Assembly (NCBI RefSeq): GCF_000522505.1
Contig: NZ_AZMV01000007.1
Location: 124,001-188,000, forward strand
Length of the DNA stretch: 64,000 bases
Reading direction: 5' to 3'
From: Bifidobacterium moukalabense DSM 27321
GTDB taxonomy: Bacteria; Actinomycetota; Actinomycetes; Actinomycetales; Bifidobacteriaceae
Numbering within the stretch: the first letter of the stretch is position 1; every line of letters begins with the position of its first letter. This document shows, in pieces, positions 61,851 to 64,000 of the stretch. The notes under the pieces were generated by a model. That model worked only from the letters and a program-made list of their open reading frames with translations, ran no database searches and had not been told where the DNA came from. Position numbers and translations under genes: made by a program.

Positions 61851-61868
61851 GGGCAACGTGAGGGCAAT
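61847..61868. repeat. 11-bp tandem duplication covering the FtsX-type permease stop
   Basis: GTGAGGGCAAC at 61847-61857 and GTGAGGGCAAT at 61858-61868; the stop TGA lies in the first unit and is repeated in the second. Confidence 0.85.
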
Positions 61869-61907
61869 ATGACCCACCCAAAAAAAGGGGGAGTCGCCCG
61901 ATCGAAG

Positions 61908-61945
61908 GTTCCTGGGGCGTTCCTAGGGCGTCGGTCCTTAGAGCG
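61908..61945. repeat. 11-bp duplication downstream of the antiporter stop
   Basis: GTTCCTGGGGC at 61908-61918 and GTTCCTAGGGC at 61919-61929, with degenerate further units running up to the stop codon of the minus-strand antiporter gene. Confidence 0.65.
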
Positions 61946-63394
61946 TCAGTTCTTGGGGTACCGGTAGTTGCGGGGGAGCCGGTCGGTCTTGTTGGGGTCG
62001 AGACCCAGCTCTTCCAAGCGACGGCTGATTTCACGACGGGCGCGTTTGGCCAGGATGAAACGATGGTCGTCACGATGGCCATTCGCCTTGAGATCGGTGG
62101 TCATGCTGTCGAGCATGTCCTGATGCCGAAGCAGTGCGCGCACCTGCGCATGGTCATGCATGATCCGATGCCAGTCGGCGGGTGTGCGTGCGATCTCCCG
62201 CAACGCGGTCACCGGATGGGAGTCGGCGATGCGGTACGTCAGGGATCCCAGCAACGGCATCAGGAATACGGTGACCGCGCCGGCCGCGACCAGCGTCGAC
62301 GCCGTCGTCTGCTGCATCGTACCGACCTTGACGGCCAGCGACGTCACGGCCACGATCACCGGCAGTGCGGTCGTGCAATACAGCGCAACGGTCACGCGAT
62401 GGTGCGTCGACATCGGATTCTCCTTCTTGTCGAGCGACATCGCAAGATAGACGGGAACGGCGCGGATCAGCATCAGCATCGCAATGAAGGTGATGAGCAG
62501 CGCCGGCTGCCCGACCACGGCCTGCACGTTGATCGCGGCTCCGGACACCACGAAGAAGACGGGGATCAGAAAGCCGTAGCCGATGCCTTCCAGCTTCGTC
62601 TCCAGCGACTGCATGCCGTCGGGAATGATGTAGCGCAGAATGAATCCGGCCGCGAATGCGCCGAGCACCGCGTCGAGGTCGAACAGTGCGGAGATGGTGA
62701 CGAGAAAGATCAGCAGAAAAACGGTCATGCGCATCATGGTCTGCGACGACGTGTTTGCGTTCTCCGTGAGGAAGCGGTATGCGATATGGCCGGTTTTGCG
62801 CGCTTTCGCCGGTACCGCGGCGCAGATGATGCAGATGGCCAGGAACGCGCCGAGAATCAGCAGCGTCTGCCAGCCGGTGCGTGTGGACAGCAGCACCGCC
62901 ATCGCCAGCACCGGTCCGAGCTCGCCCCACGTGCCGTACGAGATGATGGCGTCGCCGACCGGCGTGCCTTCAAGATTGCGTTCTTTGAGGATCGGCATCA
63001 GCGTGCCGAGCGCGGTGGTGGTCAGGGTGATTATGGCGGCGAATCCGTTCATGCCCTGTTTTGAGAAGAACGGCACGAGCGTGATGACGGCCCATGCGAT
63101 CGCCAGGGTGACGAGCCATGTGACCAGTCCCATTTTGCCCTGATGCCCGGCGAGGCGTTTTGGATTGATTTCGTAGCCGGCCAGCAGGAACAGGAATGCC
63201 AGGCCGAGCTCACTCAGGAGCTTCACGGCATCATTCACCGTGATCACGCCGAAACCGTACGGGCCGAGCGCGGCGCCGGCGGCCAGCAGCAGCACGGTCT
63301 GCGGAATGAATTTTCCGGGAACCAGCTGCACCACGATTGGGCTGAGTGCGGCGACCGCCATGATGATGGTCAGGGAAACAAGCTCTTGCGTCAT
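61946..63394 (-). CDS. CPA2-family cation/proton antiporter
   Basis: 482 residues; twelve or thirteen helices over the first 400, starting LVSLTIIMAVAALSPIVVQL, with the CPA core pattern LGLAFLFLLAGYEINPKRLAG and FDLDAVLGAFAAGFILRYIIP. The hydrophilic tail of about 90 residues is basic and cytosolic and carries no recognisable nucleotide-binding domain. It exchanges sodium or potassium for protons at the membrane. The start at 63394 follows GAGGGG on the minus strand; longer starts up to 63652 add a hydrophilic extension without support. Confidence 0.9.
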   Translation of the reverse strand: MTQELVSLTIIMAVAALSPIVVQLVPGKFIPQTVLLLAAGAALGPYGFGVITVNDAVKLLSELGLAFLFLLAGYEINPKRLAGHQGKMGLVTWLVTLAIAWAVITLVPFFSKQGMNGFAAIITLTTTALGTLMPILKERNLEGTPVGDAIISYGTWGELGPVLAMAVLLSTRTGWQTLLILGAFLAICIICAAVPAKARKTGHIAYRFLTENANTSSQTMMRMTVFLLIFLVTISALFDLDAVLGAFAAGFILRYIIPDGMQSLETKLEGIGYGFLIPVFFVVSGAAINVQAVVGQPALLITFIAMLMLIRAVPVYLAMSLDKKENPMSTHHRVTVALYCTTALPVIVAVTSLAVKVGTMQQTTASTLVAAGAVTVFLMPLLGSLTYRIADSHPVTALREIARTPADWHRIMHDHAQVRALLRHQDMLDSMTTDLKANGHRDDHRFILAKRARREISRRLEELGLDPNKTDRLPRNYRYPKN

Positions 63395-63853
63395 GCCCCT
63401 CAGCCTAATTTTCGTGTGCGACCGAGGGGAGTACACCCTCCGCTTTTTCCCCTTTCCGCGTAGGATACATACGAATGGATTACGAGATATTCGGAAATAT
63501 GGGGGTATAGGAATATATGCTTGGCGTGGTGTCTTGCGGTTTGCCGGGCCGTTGGCAGGTGTGCCCGATTCGCGGCTCGAATCTGCTATTCCGTCCCTTT
63601 GTCTTGCCCTTGCCCGCCTTGATTCGTTTCGCTGTAAGAAAGGCGCGGCCATGTAGGCGGCGGAGGCGGCCAGAATATTGCGTGGGGGCTATAAAGAGGG
63701 TGTCCGGAAGAATCCCCCCGATACAATTCGGCGTATTACAACCACATAAGGGGGTCGTTGTATGAGAATATCTTCTTGGGGGGCTTTTCGTAGACATATG
63801 CGGTTCGCGGGCGGCCTTACGGGTCTTGCTGTGGCGCTCGAGCAGAAGCGGCA
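63395..63853. other. 459-bp region between the antiporter and the last gene
   Basis: Divergent promoters must lie here. Short open frames are present in several phases but none has a good ribosome site or recognisable product. C-runs and G-runs at 63714-63719 and 63778-63783 could pair but the loop is long. No IS-end inverted repeat could be confirmed. Confidence 0.4.
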
Positions 63854-64000
63854 ATGATGATCGACGGTAAGTTCACTGCCAAGGAGCGCGCCTATCTGGC
63901 CAGTCTGCCCGCGGTCAAAAGCGTCAGCGCCTCCCATATTCGCTACACCGACCAATTTCGGGTCGAATGCATGTGCCGTTACGACGCGGGGGAGTCGCCC
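63854..64000 (+). CDS. N-terminal fragment of a possible IS3-type helix-turn-helix (OrfA-like) protein
   Basis: The frame is open to the window edge (49 codons). The visible sequence starts MMIDGKFTAKERAYLASLPAV and continues KSVSASHIRYTDQFRVECMCRYDAGESP. The order (short lead, LPAV, a basic beta step, then Y(T/S)xxFRxxC..RY..GESP) recalls helix-turn-helix proteins of the IS3/transposase-associated type, in which a new helix-turn-helix follows GESP. That is a resemblance from memory and the rest is outside the window. ATG at 63854 or 63857; no strong ribosome site. Confidence 0.45.
   Translation, partial: MMIDGKFTAKERAYLASLPAVKSVSASHIRYTDQFRVECMCRYDAGESP

Noticed and set aside
63517..63765. 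Plus-strand 82-codon frame before the last gene
   Set aside because: Arg/Pro-rich, no ribosome site and no motif; considered non-coding.
61886..64000. 13-mer GGGGGAGTCGCCC found both at 61887 and at the window end
   Set aside because: In one place it is intergenic, in the other it encodes GESP in a conserved motif; a two-copy GC-rich 13-mer is not enough evidence for a shared element.

Overview
The window looks like a chromosomal segment of a Bifidobacterium from the adolescentis/catenulatum group. The strongest clue is a 504-residue sucrose phosphorylase that, from memory, is nearly identical to the B. adolescentis enzyme, with Asp192 in place. High GC, lipoprotein-anchored sugar-binding proteins, many LacI regulators and dense glycosidase/ABC cassettes fit. 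I cannot name the species.

Layout. 1-2131: end of a ClC transporter and two overlapping FluC-type fluoride channel genes. 2429-9776: a complete branched-chain/hydrophobic amino acid ABC system (livHMGF plus two tandem binding lipoproteins); LivH carries an unusual extracytoplasmic domain. 10006-12059: LacI regulator and a convergent class IV aminotransferase. 12433-18996: a five-gene locus joining both halves of the DGLUCY type of D-glutamate cyclase (DUF1445, DUF4392), 5-oxoprolinase A and B-C subunits, and a biotin carboxylase fused to a biotin carrier. 19174-30213: sucrose/alpha-glucoside block (sucP, DUF624 protein, GH13 glucosidase, ABC importer, two MFS transporters) with repeated LacI-type operators of core GAACCGGTTC. 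30336-34635: a leader peptide with an attenuator-like terminator, an MHS transporter and two tandem ilvC genes. 34988-57002: a beta-mannoside/acetylated-glycan block (two esterases, GH1, ABC importer, GH2 beta-mannosidase, LacI, GH36) sharing TTAAGCGCTTAA operators, with a second cassette (LacI, ABC importer, GH43, DUF624, membrane-anchored protein) inside it. 57146-64000: amino acid permease, large FtsX-type permease, CPA2 antiporter and the start of a possible transposition-related gene.

The most striking feature is a dispersed 24-bp palindrome (arms TGTCCGATTC and GAATCGGACA around four variable bases) found 18 times. Seventeen copies lie inside genes, always read as SDS(G/P)ESD although all three frames are open. 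Most occur as pairs (once as a triplet) with exactly 27 nt between palindromes, so a pair is 75 bp or 25 codons. One 75-bp unit occurs twice in the pxpB-pxpC fusion as an exact inverted copy. The interveners resemble one another, so this looks like a small mobile element that inserts in frame into protein-coding genes, rather than a CRISPR.

Functionally the window is mostly accessory nutrition: sucrose, alpha-glucosides, beta-mannosides/galactosides and GH43 substrates are imported by lipoprotein-dependent ABC or MFS carriers and cleaved inside the cell, under local LacI control. Amino-acid import, Ile/Val synthesis and D-glutamate/5-oxoproline recycling form the nitrogen side.
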